NCBI GenBank assembly: GCA_963995505.1
Contig: OZ023185.1
Location: forward strand, 372,001 to 436,000
DNA: 64,000 nucleotides
Direction: 5' to 3'
Source of the DNA: Hypericum androsaemum
Taxonomy: Eukaryota; Streptophyta; Magnoliopsida; Malpighiales; Hypericaceae
Part shown: one piece after another, positions 22,639 through 34,459 of the stretch
How the letters are laid out: each line of letters starts with the position of its first letter
How positions within the stretch are numbered: the first letter of the stretch is position 1
Notes under the pieces: generated by a model
What the model saw: only the letters and a program-made list of their open reading frames with translations
The model's database searches: none
What the model was told of the DNA's origin: nothing
Translations under genes and position numbers: made by a program

Positions 22639-25600
22639 ATGGCACGGCGTGGTAATCAACAACAGAAGAACGGGGTCGACCGTCGAACGCCAAAGCACGC
22701 AAGCAGGGTCTCAGAATTGGGGTGTGCAAATCCAAATTCTACAGGACAGCAGAAGAAATCATGCGATGCAAAGGTTTCTCCTGGAGATGCCCCCCTCCCC
22801 AATGCTCATCATCCAACCCCAGGTGGCTCTTCAACCGGCGATATTAAGATGACTAGTCACTCTTTGGATGGTAGAGAAAGTCACCAACATTCAACAACCT
22901 TTCAGAGCAAGCTGGACCAAGGGATAGGAGAAATCCGGGAAACAGAGGAGCCGGTCTCTTCTCCCAATCATTGCACCACCTCATCTATGGAACCTCCTGG
23001 TGCTGGGGAAGGCAGTGATATATTGCATGGAAATGGTAGCAGTCAAAAGCATGCGATGAAAAGATTGGATTACTTGCTAAATCACTTGCATCTTACAAGT
23101 ATATTGATGGTTAGGAACTTGTGGACATTATATTCGTACTCTTTGAAGATAAGTGGCGAATGGCTGGAGAGGCAGAGACCGTCTCTTGTTGCATTAACAA
23201 ACAACCTGTCTGTTGCCCTTGATTATGTTAAGCTGAAGATCGGGCGAGCTTATCCTGTTCTGTTGAAGTGGCTTGCACATTTTGGGAACATATTACTTCT
23301 TTTATCGATGGTTTGGTTAGACTGTGCTCTGAGAGGCATTGGCTCATTCTTACACATGGGTACAGCATCTTTCTTTTCGGTCATATGGCTTAGTATTTTC
23401 TCAGTGGTTGCGATGGCGGGGATGCTGAAGTGTCTTATTGTGCTGGTAAGTCTTGCTTCAACTATGGACCATTCTCTGCGTTCCTCTTGGTTCGGTATGG
23501 ATATGTTGCTTTCTAGCCCTTTACGCATCCCAAAGCCTATCACTCATGGTAGATGCTGTGGATGAATGCTCTTGACTGTGTTAATCATTCAGCTGCTTGG
23601 ATATGTTGGTTCTTTATTGGTTTATCATATAATATCTGTAACCATTTACTTGAGTTTCGTATCTGTATTTTTTTTCTCTAGGTGGTTGTCTAATAACAAA
23701 GTAATGATGCATCAATTGTAAATTCTTATCAAATTTTGGATTACGCAGGCTATTGCAGCATTTGTGGGAGTTTTTGTAGGTCTTACTCTTGGGTTATTGG
23801 TTGTGGCCATTGCTGGAACTATTTTCCTGTGGGTCTATGGAAGTTTCTGGACAACAACCTTTGTCATTCTTGCCGGCGGTAATCTCTCTCTCTCTCTCTC
23901 TACACATACTTGCAAGCTGCTTTTCCAGGATACTGATTATCATCTTGGTGTGACTATGCAGGTTTGGCGTTTATGTTGAGCCGTGAGCGCCTCATGCTGT
24001 TAATTACCACTGGGTATTCCTTATATTGTGCATGGATATATGCTGGCTGGCTTGGAGTGGTTGTGGCTTTGAACCTGTCTTTCTTTTCAAGTGATATTCT
24101 TGTGTACTTCTTAAGGAACACAGTTCACCAGCATCATAGATCCAGTGGTCCATCCGAACAATTTACTGGAGGGAAAGGTCAACCAGGCTTCTTCCGAGCT
24201 GATCCCTCTCATGCTTCATCCTCTGAAACAAGCCAGGGTTTTTCATCTGATCGGGGCCCTGGAATTCCATCAACCAGTGAGGTTGAGTCTGAGTTAACTT
24301 CGGAAGATGAGGTTTTACGGTTGTTGAGCTGCAGTGATCACTATCAAGTGTTGGGTTTGTCTCGTTATGACAATGTTGACATTTCTTCTCTCAAGAAAGA
24401 GTACAGGAAAAAGGTAAAATTGGATAACGGGACCTCTTTAGTTGCTCATTTAGCCTGTGGCATTTCTTGTAAAGGATGGGGTTTGGACAAACATCTTCAG
24501 CGTTAGTGGTAGATTGTTTTCGCTATGCTTAGGGGAAGTTCAACTATTTGTTCGTAGCTCTATGATAATTGTTTTCTTCACATATACGAAGGGCGTCATC
24601 TTCTCAATAGGGATGATTACTTATTTGGTTGGTGATTGAACAGTATTAAATTGGCTGTTTATAGGCAATGCTGGTCCATCCTGATAAGAATATGGGGAAT
24701 GAGAAAGCTGCAGATGCTTTCAAGAAACTTCAAAATGCCTACGAGGTATCTTTCTTCGTCTTTGCTGTTTTATATGCCTTGGAGAAGAACAAGAAATCAT
24801 TCTGATGTCTGTGCTATTGTCCAATGTCATTCTAGGTTTTACTTGATTCTTTGAAGCGAAAAGCTTATGATGATGAATTAAGGAGAGAAGAATTGTTGAA
24901 CTATTTCCGCAGGTTTCAGAGCACGTCTCAAAAGGTAATACAACTCTTTTGTGATTCACATGTGATTATCTATGAATTTCTTTGGATTCATTTTACCGGG
25001 CATAGTTTCTGCTGCTCTTTTGCTAATTGATTCTGTGTTCTTGAATTTTACTAAACCTGTTGCATCAAGGTGGCTTCATACCTAGTGAAGTTATTAAGGC
25101 TTATTTGAACTACACGTTCAGCGTGATTATAGAAAGGAGTAATACTACTGTGATCACAGTCGTAATGACTCTTTTGGGTTTCATCATGTCGTCTGGATGC
25201 ATGAATAAATCATATATATTGCACAATTATGTGCATGCATCCATCCTGCTGCCGTTAACAGCTAGATTATTTTTGGATGTTTATATATTAGAACTAATGG
25301 CATGATTTCCATTGTGGAATTTATATCAAAGAAAAAATGATTGCGGTTTTGTAAAAGCTCAGATTGATCTCTTCAAACTCTCAACCAGAAAAGACAGTAT
25401 TTCATCATGTTTCAGAGTTATGCACTGCTTGTTGTTTTACACTTTGATATGAATGATTCCTAGAATGGAGAGCATGGAATCTTTGCCCCTGGGTTTGCTC
25501 GTTCTGAGGGTGACGGAGAGGATCCCTTTGTAGATTCAAGGCAAATAGCTTGTGAGAGGTGTAGCGGCTTTCACATTTGGGTCCACACGAAGAAGCCTAA

Positions 25601-26850
25601 AACTCGAGCAAGATGGTGCCAGGTTTCCATTTTTTTTTACCTAGTATCATTGTCATTGCACTTGAGATGTGAAACTGATGATTGGATCTTGGTGCAAGCA
25701 TGTTGCTCAACTTCTTCTCCCTGATTTGAAGATGGTATTCTATTCATCATTGTGCTTATTGCTCTTTGCATTTTTATTTCGAAGGATTGCAACGATTTTC
25801 ATCAAGCAAAAGATGGAGATGGATGGGTCGAGCAGTTTTCTCAACCATTCTTGTTTGGTATACTTCAGAAGGTGGGTATGCAACACTACATATTATTTGA
25901 TGGGCTTAATGGTCCCTCAAGTTTATCTCAGGTATCACATGCATTATGATGAAGCCTCTGCCAACTGATCAATGATTATGAATTGACCTTGCAGGTTGAT
26001 GCTCCTTCTGCGTATGTTTGTGCGGATAGCAAGATATACGATGTGACAGAGTGGTTCATATGCCAGGTAAACCAATTGCTCTTCTAGCTTCTCAGAGAGG
26101 AAATCATTTTAATAATGCACTGGCATGAGAATTTACCTCAGGGCGGTTTAGATGGAAAAGATCCATGACTTGTCGAATAGGTGTGTCAAGATATTATGCT
26201 CATATATGCGTGATTTCGGATGCCAGTCATGAAGGTGTTAGACCTTGGCAATAAGGCAATCATATCGCTCGACGGTAGCTATTCGTCCTCGTAAGTGATA
26301 TCTTTCAGGGCCATGCATTTACTTGCTACCGATGGCTTATCACTGAAGCAAAATATTAGAGATTGGTTTGTGAACTGGAATAATGTTGTACATCTTTCTT
26401 TGTCATTGGCGAGGAGTTTTGGAACAAAGCCATGCGAGTGGCTGAGAAGTTCCCAAGAGACAAAGCTGTACTCGTGAAATATGTGATGGTAACTGGCACT
26501 GCATGCTCACATTATAAACTTTGGTGCAGGAAATGAGGTGTCCGGCCAACACGCATAAACCGAGTTTTCATGTGAACACGAGCGTCACCTCTAAGCACAG
26601 CAGTAGCAGCAAGAGATCAAATTCTGGTCAAAGAGGTACTAAGATGCCAACGGCCAATGAGGAAGGGGCCATGAATAGCGAAGAGCTCTTCGAGTGGTTC
26701 CAGAATGCTGTGCGATCGGGCATGTTTGACAACTTCAGCGCTGCCTCCGCTGATAGCCCGACTGCTGAAGCTGGTGGCAGTGTTCCGAAAAGCGGCGGTA
26801 GCGGTGGCAGCAGTAGTAAGAAGAAGAAGAAAGGGAAGAAGCAATGGTGA
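22639..26850 (+). CDS. Membrane J-protein with Jiv90 domain (DNAJC14-like)
   Basis: Nine phase-matched GT-AG exons (22639-23445, 23749-23878, 23962-24413, 24665-24745, 24836-24934, 25464-25622, 25785-25871, 25995-26066, 26530-26850) encode 735 residues. The order is: a hydrophilic Ser/His-rich N-terminus (1-140); several transmembrane segments (about 215-370, e.g. GVFVGLTLGLLVVAIAGTIF); and a J-domain (about 435-510) with the HPD loop at residues 468-470 (LVHPDKNMGNEKAADAFKKL). A Jiv90 region follows (about 540-630) with CERCSGFHIWVHTKKP, ARWCQDCNDFHQAKDGDGW and AYVCADSKIYDVTEWFICQ. The tail is Ser/Gly-rich and ends in KKKKKGKKQW. J-domains stimulate the Hsp70 ATPase. The human relative DNAJC14 is an ER-membrane co-chaperone, so an ER location is inferred. 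Introns interrupt the J-domain right before and after the HPD exon. All parts look intact. Confidence 0.9.
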
Positions 26851-27669
26851 TTTGATGGCTGCTTATGCTTGTCCCTTGTTGACTAGTCCAGTATTGTAAA
26901 ACCCACCAAGGGAAGAAGGAGGTTTATGCTACGAAGTGTTCCAATAGAAAGCCTGAACAAGGCAGCAGCTTTTTCTAGTCCGTTGAGCTGGGTGCTACCG
27001 GCCGTAAATAATAAAAAAGTAAGCGTCGTCCTAAAAAAAAAAGGAAATATTACGAAGCAAAATCAACACATAAAATGTTATCTTAATTAAATATTTTAAA
27101 TTCGATATATAAATATAGTTGGATTTATGGTTTATGTGATTAAACCCAACTCAAAAATTGAATTAATATGTTCCGCAATGGCAGGAAATTTAAAGAGAGT
27201 ATGGAGATTTTGCATGATGATGTTGTTTCTGATGTTTCTTTAGCTTCTTATTTTGAGGTGTACTTTGATGACTTACATGGAGTTAGCTTCCCTTCGTGTA
27301 TCCGTATGGCTAGTGATGATACACGGGGGATCACATTTAGCGGTATTAATGTTAAGGCGGGTCACCCTGACCTTGTTGAGGTGTTCTTTCCCTCTTGTTG
27401 CAGGTTTTTTCACTGGGTTTTTACCGCCTGAGGATTTTACTGAGACTGGCGGCCACAATCTCAAAAGAGGGGACCCCACTTCTGAGACTGATGAGGTGCC
27501 TTTGGCCCTCTAGATATGAGGTCTGTTTATGGATTGCTCGTCTTTTGCATTGTATTCAGTTCTTTTATCCGTATTTATATAGGGGCGCGACCTTACCTTT
27601 TCTACCAAAAAAAGTCAAAGATCAAGTTACTCCTAGTCTGAAAGCGTGCCGTTTTATCCATTATTCATA
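26851..27669. other. 3' region of J-protein gene and intergenic DNA
   Basis: The first 150 bases are probably 3' untranslated sequence. Overlapping frames at 27168-27670 look protein-like in composition (e.g. SYFEVYFDDLHGVSFP) but match nothing I recognise and have no splice context. They may be a decayed gene or transposon fragment. Confidence 0.35.
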
Positions 27670-29092
27670 GGGAAAATTTTACTTTAGTACCCTGTAGTTT
27701 GACCAATTTTTACTTACAACCATGTGGTAAAAAATTTCTTAAACGGGTCTTTGAGGTTTCGAAAGGACCTCACGGGCAGCTCCTCTCTTGCCCGAAATTG
27801 AAACGCTGCCGTTTTGTCGACACGTGGCATGCTAGCTCGAAAAAAATTTAACCTCATTGTTGCTGATGCGTCGTTGTAAAATCTTCCAAAATAATGCCGC
27901 ACTAATTTACATTTATTTCAAAACAATCCCTCTTCATCTACCCCTCCCCCTTTCCCTCCATCTCTCTCCTCTATCAACAACTAAGATTATATAAAAAAAA
28001 GAGAGATGAAAGAACACCAAAGAACGAGAGAAGGATCCTTTCCAAAAAATTATATGAAGGAACACACCAAACCTGGAAAAAGCTAACAGATTCTATTGAA
28101 AAAAATACTAATCCTGGAAAGACCAAAATAACCAAACCTGGAGACCAACGAACCCAGACCTGCCCTTTTCTTCGCCGCAGTCGCCACCCACGAACCGCCC
28201 CGGCCCCCATCTTCAGGAGCTTGGAGATCAACGCCTCAATGACCCTAATCAGACCCTCTCCTCCTCCTCTCTCTTCCACCCCTTTCCCATCCTCGACGAT
28301 CCCGAACCCTAATTCATCATCGTCGTCGCCGCAGTAGGCTCTACGGTTAGGGGAGGGAGAGGAGGACCGCTCGACGCGGTCGTGGAGGAGATCCATAACG
28401 AACGCGGCCTGGGAGTGGCCATCGAGGACCACGGACGACTGGTCATCGTCGTGCTCCTCCTCCTCCTCTTCAGACGACCAGACGACAGGTGTAGATTAGG
28501 AGCAGAAGAAGGTGTGGTAGGGGTCTTCGAGGCGCCGGTCCGGGCGGAGCAAGTACGAGATATTCGCCATCTTCTCCTTATTTTTTTCCAATATTTATTT
28601 TTTTAATTTGATTTGGTTTATTCCTGTGGTTGTTGTGTATTGGTGTGTGTTTGATGTGGTTGTTGTGTATTGGTGTGGGGTGGTTGTGTATTTTTTTTTC
28701 CAATTTTTTTGTATGACGATGGTTTTTGTAATTTGATGTTCTTGGTTTGAAGTTTTTTTAGCTTTGATGTTCTTAGTTGTTGACAGAGGAGAGAGATGGA
28801 GGGGAAGGGGAAGAAGAAGAAGAAGAAGAAGAGGGATTTTTTTGAAATAAATGTAAATTAGTGCGGGATTATTTTGGAAGTTTTCACTACGACACGTCAA
28901 CAGCAACGAGGTTAAAAAAAATTTGTGCTGGCATGCCACGTGTCGATAAAACGGCAGCGTTTCATTTTTGGGCAGGGGAGGAGCTGCCCGTGAGGTCCTT
29001 TCGAAACCTCAAGGACCCGTTTAAGAAGTTTTTTACCACAGGGTTGTAAGTGAAATTGGCCAAACTACATGGTACTAAAGTGAAGTTTTCCC
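27670..29092. mobile_element. Mutator-like element (Pack-MULE candidate), 1423 bp
   Basis: The terminal inverted repeats are about 310 bp with high identity. The left end starts gggaaaattttactttagta and the right end is the complement of gggaaaacttcactttagta. The 9-bp flanks ttattcata (27661-27669) and ttatccata (29093-29101) differ by one base, consistent with a Mutator-type target duplication. There is no transposase. The interior on the minus strand (about 28573-28130) is GC-rich and gene-like, and is listed separately. It is inserted less than 100 bp upstream of the S6 start codon at 29182, so it abuts or forms part of that promoter. Confidence 0.85.
28130..28573 (-). pseudogene. Captured gene fragment inside the Mutator-like element
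   Basis: Minus strand from an ATG at 28573: a frame begins MANISYLLRPDRRLED, meets an in-frame TAA after 24 codons, then stays open for more than 140 codons. It reads an acidic run (SSEEEEEEHDDDQSS), then AAFVMDLLHDRVERSSS, DDDDELGFGIVED and a Gly/Arg-rich part ending near RRRKGQVWVRW. The composition and the ELGFGIVE-type motif resemble the region upstream of the RING in some plant RING E3 ligases, but no RING is present, so this is a guess. Its position between long inverted repeats and its higher GC mark it as a captured fragment. Confidence 0.4.
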
Positions 29093-29181
29093 TTATCCAT
29101 ATTATTCTAGAACCCTCCCGTATCCATCTATAGCGCGTTTCCCATATCCCAATAAACCCTCCCTTCCCCTCCCCGTCGTCA

Positions 29182-31450
29182 ATGGAAGCCCTTCTCCCCC
29201 GCACTTATCCGGTCCTAATTGGAAATGGGTTCCTTTCCTTGAACAAGAAGAAGGACACTTTACCAGTCTTCTCAAATGGAACTTTTGGGATTGGGATTGG
29301 GTTCGGGTTCGGGTTTGGGTTGCGTCTTAGAATTTCTTCGGTGAGAGTTGAAGCCAGGAAGAGCAAACCCACCAAGAAACAAGACACTCATAGCTTTGCT
29401 CCGGAGTCCGATGAGGGATTTTTTCCCGAAGCTGTCCTTCTCAAAGAGGTCGCCTTTCTTAATTCTGCTTATTGGGTTCTCTTTTATTATCTGGATAAGA
29501 CCATGCTTCTCTGCTCTTGAAAGCATCAAGTTTATTTTTTTATTTTTTTATGGAAGCCGCCTTATATACGGATAACCATTGTGTCGTGCTGACTAATTCA
29601 GATTCTAGCATGGTTGGAACGGCTGAAAAGCTCTTTCGATGGGTTTCCTGGCTCGAACTTGAAACCTTTGGTTTCAATAGTTGGTCTACGTGTTCAATTA
29701 TGCTTAATTTGGTTCATTGCTCAATTATGGCCTTGTTTACATTGTTTAAGGATGTTGGCTTCCTTTTTTCTGGACACAGGTTTTCCTTTTTCGGTTCTAA
29801 AAATGTCTCTTTTTTTTGCTTGATTTTCAGAAAAAGTTGCAAGAAGATGGAAGATATCTACCTGATTTTGCAGATGCTGAAGAGGGTGAGTGTGAGTCGT
29901 TAGAGGCGGCGAGAGTGCATTTTGTTTTTCCTGTTCTTTTCTTTTTCAGGGATTCTTTCTTAATAGCGGTGATTTGTTCTGCTAAATTTTGCAGAAAAGC
30001 TTTTTGAGTCTCTACACCTTGATCTGGAGAGCCAATTGGATGTGGATACAAGTAAGTATGGTTCCTTTTCCATCCGTGAGGCGGTAATGCTCGACCATTC
30101 ACAAATGATTTTGAGCCATCTTCTTCGTACTTCTGCTTTATCTCATCTATCTGTGGACTCTACAGATTTCTGCTTTGTCTTAGAAACCCGGTATTTCATT
30201 AGCCTTTACAACTTGTGTAATCTGTCAAGAGAATTCTGAAACTTCCCCGTGTCTTCCTTCCTTGTTTACTGTCTTTGTTTGCTATATCCGTTAACCCACT
30301 CACATTTCATCTTTCTGCAGTGCGCCATTACGAAGTAGTCTACTTGGTTCATGAGAAGTATGCCGAAGATGTTTGCAAAGTTAATCAGAAAGTTCAAGGT
30401 GACTTAAAAAAGCTCTTTCATGTTTGTGAATCTCTTGCATAATCGGTTGAAACTGCCTTGATTATGTGGTTAATACCTCTTTTGTTACTTCTGTTCCATT
30501 CATATTAGTGTAGATACTAAGGCCCGAAGGAACTGCTCTGATAATGTTTTCTACAAGTAGACTTTGTTACACCTTTAGGGTTTGAACCATTGTCACTCCA
30601 AGCGAAATCCTCACCCCTTCCCTTATACCGTTAGAGCAACTTCTCATTGGTAGCTGCACTAGTATATGGTGAATGGTTTAAACTTGCTTGGCTCTGCAAC
30701 GGTGAATGGTTCTCTGTTGTTTTCTTAGGAATTTATCGAGTTTCAAATCTTTGTTGAGGTTTCATTGTAAAGCTATCTTGTATAACACTATTTATCTTTT
30801 ACATCCTTATTGCAGATTTCCTTAAAGAAAAGAAGGGGACGATATGGAGGATGAATGATTGGGGCATGAGAAGCCTTGCTTACAAGATACAAGATGCCTA
30901 TAACGCCAACTACATATTACTGAACTTTGAGTTGGGAACAGAATGGATTAATGACTTCAAAGACATGTTAGATAAAGACGAGAGAGTTATCAGACACCTT
31001 GTTATGAAGAGGAAATCAGCAATCACCGAGAGTAGCCCACCACCACCTGATTTCAATAGTTTCTATGATGACGATGATGATGATGATGACGACGACGATG
31101 AACTCTATATGGGCGATGATGACGATGATGCTTTTGACGATGATCTAGAGGATGATCTAGAGGATGATGATGAAACTTACGAGGACGAGGATGCTGAGGA
31201 TGATGGTTTTGAAGACGAAGATGATGACGGTGAAGCTGACGGTGAGGAGGATGATGATGATGCCGAGGGTGCAGGTGCTGATTCGGATGAAGATACTGAT
31301 TTAGAACTTGATGAAGAAGAGAGTGACTACGATGACGACAATAAAGCCAAAAGTGAGGTTGGTCGTGTCTCCGAGGATAAAGATGGCAAAGGCAACGGCG
31401 TTGCACCTAAAACTAGTAGGAGAGCCAATGTTAAAATGAGTCGTAGATGA
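29182..31450 (+). CDS. RPS6: Plastid 30S ribosomal protein bS6 with long acidic tail
   Basis: Five GT-AG exons (29182-29448, 29831-29885, 29995-30051, 30321-30398, 30816-31450), phase-matched, encode 363 residues. Residues 1-60 are Ser/Arg/Lys-containing and low in acidic residues, like a chloroplast transit peptide. The S6 fold starts at MRHYEVVYLVHEKY (about residue 127) and continues through GTIWRMNDWGMRSLAYKIQD and NANYILLNFEL to about residue 215, matching the bacterial MRHYE...DWGRRQLAYPI pattern. bS6 binds 16S rRNA with bS18 in the platform of the small subunit. Residues 237 to about 326 are an almost continuous Asp/Glu run, followed by a basic C-terminus ending in KMSRR. Bacterial S6 is about 100-135 residues, so the protein is greatly extended. 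The start is the only ATG in frame with a transit-like N-terminus. Confidence 0.88.
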
Positions 31451-31572
31451 AATCGAAATTCGTCGCATTCAAGAGTTTCTTGCACTGTTTCTGCCTTGAA
31501 CAGTTAAACTTGCTAATATTTTTTAAGACAACATTTCTTGCAAGTGTGGTTTGTTCCTTGAGTGGGAATCCA

Positions 31573-32001
31573 GGGTCTGGATTGGGCACGGAATGCTCAG
31601 ATTCCGAACCGTTCGGAATGAAGACACGCGGGGACTTTTTTGCAAACGCGCTAAAATACGGGGACCAAAATGAAAAAAATCACGCACAAACGTAGGCCGG
31701 ATACAAATGCCATTATCACATAACTGTGCATACCAATATCACATAACTGTGCATGCTACTATCACATAACTGCGCATGACAGTGTGACCTTTTTGCAAAA
31801 ATGCTAAAATATGGGGGACCAAAATGAAAAAAACCACGCGCGCCATTATCATCAACGGGGACTTGCCACTGTCACAAATACACATGCCATTATCACATAA
31901 CTGCACTTGCTATTATCACATAACTACGCTTGCCACTGCGGTCCCCTTTCACTCCAAACCGTACGGAATCGATTCCTTCACTCCGTGCTCAATCCACTCC
32001 C
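31573..32001. mobile_element. 429-bp Mutator-type MITE
   Basis: The left terminus gggtctggattgggcacgga and the inverted right terminus gggagtggattgagcacgga match at 17 of 20 positions. The identical 9-bp sequence gggaatcca flanks the element on both sides (31564-31572 and 32002-32010), as expected of a Mutator-type insertion. There is no coding capacity. The interior contains two clusters of a 23-bp repeat. It lies about 120 bp downstream of the S6 stop codon and could fall in that gene's 3' untranslated region. Confidence 0.85.
31708..31930. repeat. 23-bp minisatellite inside the MITE
   Basis: A unit like tgccattatcacataactgt plus gca occurs three times at 31708-31776 and twice at 31885-31930, each time with a period of 23 bp. 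The two clusters are separated by about 108 bp of non-repeat sequence. The repeats are internal to the element at 31573-32001 and are not seen elsewhere in the window. Confidence 0.75.
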
Positions 32002-32010
32002 GGGAATCCA

Positions 32011-33230
32011 TAAGGCTTGGACATTATTGCACCTCTAGTTTGTCCTAATTCTTCTGCCCGTGTATTACTTGACTTTTTGGTTGAAGTCACCTGATGTGTA
32101 ATGAAATAATTAACTCATGTTTGACAGTTTGAGCATGTTTAACGATTAAAAGATTTTATTTGTATTATGACAAAGTCCATGTAAAATTCAACCCTGTTCA
32201 ATAGAAGATTTTTGTTGTTTCTGCTTTGCTAATTTCTCCAAATAGTTTGTACCGATTATTTATGGTACATCTTTGGCACATGTTTTTCTACTAGAATCTC
32301 TTTTTTTTTTGCGGGTACTGTACTAGAGTCTTGGAATGGAAGGGTGGTGAAAAAAAAAGGATACAGAGAGATAGGAAAGGGACGAGATAATTTTTCCTTC
32401 TTTTTAATACTACCCGTAAATAAAATATGAGTAATTATTTGAATTAAATACTTATGTTCGAAGTATAATACATAAAAATAGTGTATTGGGGAGAATGTAA
32501 TATTTTTAGTTAGGATGAATGTACATTCTTAAATTTCGCGTATCCATTAAGTTTACGTGAGATATTTTTTTTTAATCTTTGATTCTTTTGTATCAATAAG
32601 TTAAGGACATATTTGCTATTAAGCGTGGATAAGATGCACCACTTAAAAAAATTATCCTATTGCTGGTTGAAGTCTCTTGGTCACCGGATGTGAATACGAA
32701 CCCAATTAATTCATGGTTAATAAATGTCACCAAGTTCCGTTACATGAACCACAAAGGCTATAATTAATTGGCATAAACTTATTCTAATTTAATCCAAAAA
32801 TAATGTATTATTTTTTAATCGTGTTATAGCAGTATTTATATGACATTTTTTAAAATAAAAAAATATATAATTTGTACGTATAACCAATCATATTATAATT
32901 TTTTTACTGTCCATATTTTTTATTTCTAAATCTCTTAGGCTCTCTATCGTACCGTACAGTAACTTCTCGCATATTCTCGTAAGATATCACACTATATTTA
33001 ATAAGAGCTAACGTAAAGTCCAGCGCCCGTTTCTCCTCGTCCATCCTCCATGACTCCGATCTCTCGCTCTCTCTCTCTCTAAAAAGTAACTAAATTAGTA
33101 ACGTTATTCGGAAAAAGTAAATAAGTAACAACCGCTAATAAAAGGCACGAGTTAACTCCTCTCCTTTGACCGCGTTCACTGTATTTTAATTTACCACTAC
33201 ACTGACACTTGTTACCATCCCCCCTCCCCC
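32011..33230. other. Intergenic AT-rich DNA
   Basis: Nothing gene-like is seen. The last 250 bases are the promoter of the PCC13-62 gene, with a CT microsatellite near 33060-33080. Confidence 0.4.
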
Positions 33231-33245
33231 CTTTTATATATACAC
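33231..33245 (+). promoter_or_regulatory. TATA box of the PCC13-62 gene
   Basis: The run ttttatatatacac lies about 70 bp upstream of the ATG at 33310. It is followed by a CAA-rich leader (caacaacaac) typical of efficiently translated plant mRNAs. A W-box-like ttgacc at about 33166 lies upstream. I see no CACGTG element in the 300 bp before the start. Confidence 0.6.
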
Positions 33246-33309
33246 TACGCATCTCTCTCCCAATACTATCACTTGCACCTAACAACAACAAAAAAAAACA
33301 ACAACAACA

Positions 33310-34459
33310 ATGGCTCAGGTTGTTATAACTTCTTTTTGTGCCACCCTATTGCTACTGCTCATATCGGCTCCGAGTTGCTCGTGGGCGACCGGTCGTCACC
33401 ATAGAGTCCGGGCCTCGCCTTCGTCGAGCGGGTACAAGCCGGATCCGTCGGGCGTCCCGAAATCGGACGAGAGCCTGCTGGAGTTCCCGCTCAACTTGGA
33501 GTACCTGGAAGCGGAGTTCTTCCTGTACGGAGCGCTGGGAGATGGGCTGGACAAGTACGCGCCCAATCTGACCGGTGGGGGCCCAAAGCCCATTGGGGCC
33601 AGGAAGGCCGATCTGGGCTGTATTCATAGAGATGTCATCGAACAGTTCGCCTGGCAAGAGGTCGGCCACTTGAGGTACGTTATTATAATCAAATATAATT
33701 TTTACTTTTTTTATATAAAAAAATCTGAATATTTATTTATTTCAGAAGCTGAACTGGGGTAATTAATTGTGTATTAGGGCAATAAAGAGTACAGTGAAAG
33801 GGTTCCCAAGGCCGGAGTTGGATTTGAGTCCGGAATCATTTGCAAAGGTGATGGACAAGGCATTTGGGCAGAAATTGAACCCGCCTTTCGATCCGTACAA
33901 TTCTTCCGTTAATTTCCTCATCGCCTCCTATCTCATCCCTTACGTGGGTCTCACGGGATACGTTGGGGCCAACCCCAAACTCAACGGCACTATTTCTAAA
34001 AGGGTACTTATACGTTCTTTACTTTATTAATTTTATTACAATATTCCTGACGATGATGACGATGATGACCAGTTGGTAGCGGGGCTATTAGCGGTTGAGT
34101 CCGGGCAGGACGCGGTGATCAGGGCGGAGCTGTACCGGATTAAAGACGAGCGAGTAAGGCCTTGGGGAATTACAGTGGCCGAGTTCACTAACAAGGTTTC
34201 TTACCTAAGGAACAGGCTTGGACACGACGGTATTAAAGACGAAGGGCTCGTGGTCCACAGGAGTTTGGGCCCCGAAGGGAAAACCGTCGGGAATATACTC
34301 GCCGGAGATGACTACTCCGTCGGGTACGCGAGGACGCCGGAGGAGATCCTGAGGATCGTTTATGGGAGCGGCGACGAGCGTACTCCCGGTGGTTTCTATC
34401 CCAAAGGAGCTGATGGTCGGATTGCGTCATCTTACTTGCACAAGAAATTGAGCTTTTAA
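33310..34459 (+). CDS. Desiccation-related protein PCC13-62 (ferritin-like)
   Basis: Three GT-AG exons (33310-33674, 33778-34003, 34073-34459) encode 325 residues, close to the roughly 310-residue PCC13-62 proteins first described from the resurrection plant Craterostigma. The first 26 residues form a clear signal peptide (MAQVVITSFCATLLLLLISA, then a Cys/Ala-containing cleavage region), so the protein is probably secreted. The ferritin-like helical domain spans about residues 55-230, with FPLNLEYLEAEFFLYGALGDG, HRDVIEQFAWQEVGHLRAIK and FDPYNSSVNFLIASYLIPYV. The pairs EAEFF and WQEVGH supply Glu/His residues typical of the family. The C-terminus carries DDYSVGYARTPEEILRIVYG. Members are induced by dehydration or act as late-embryo proteins; the biochemical role is unsettled. 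There is no sign of disruption. Confidence 0.93.

Noticed and set aside
31053..31406. Minus-strand His/Arg-rich frame of 117 codons
   Set aside because: It is the antisense shadow of the GAT/GAC repeats that encode the acidic tail of plastid S6.
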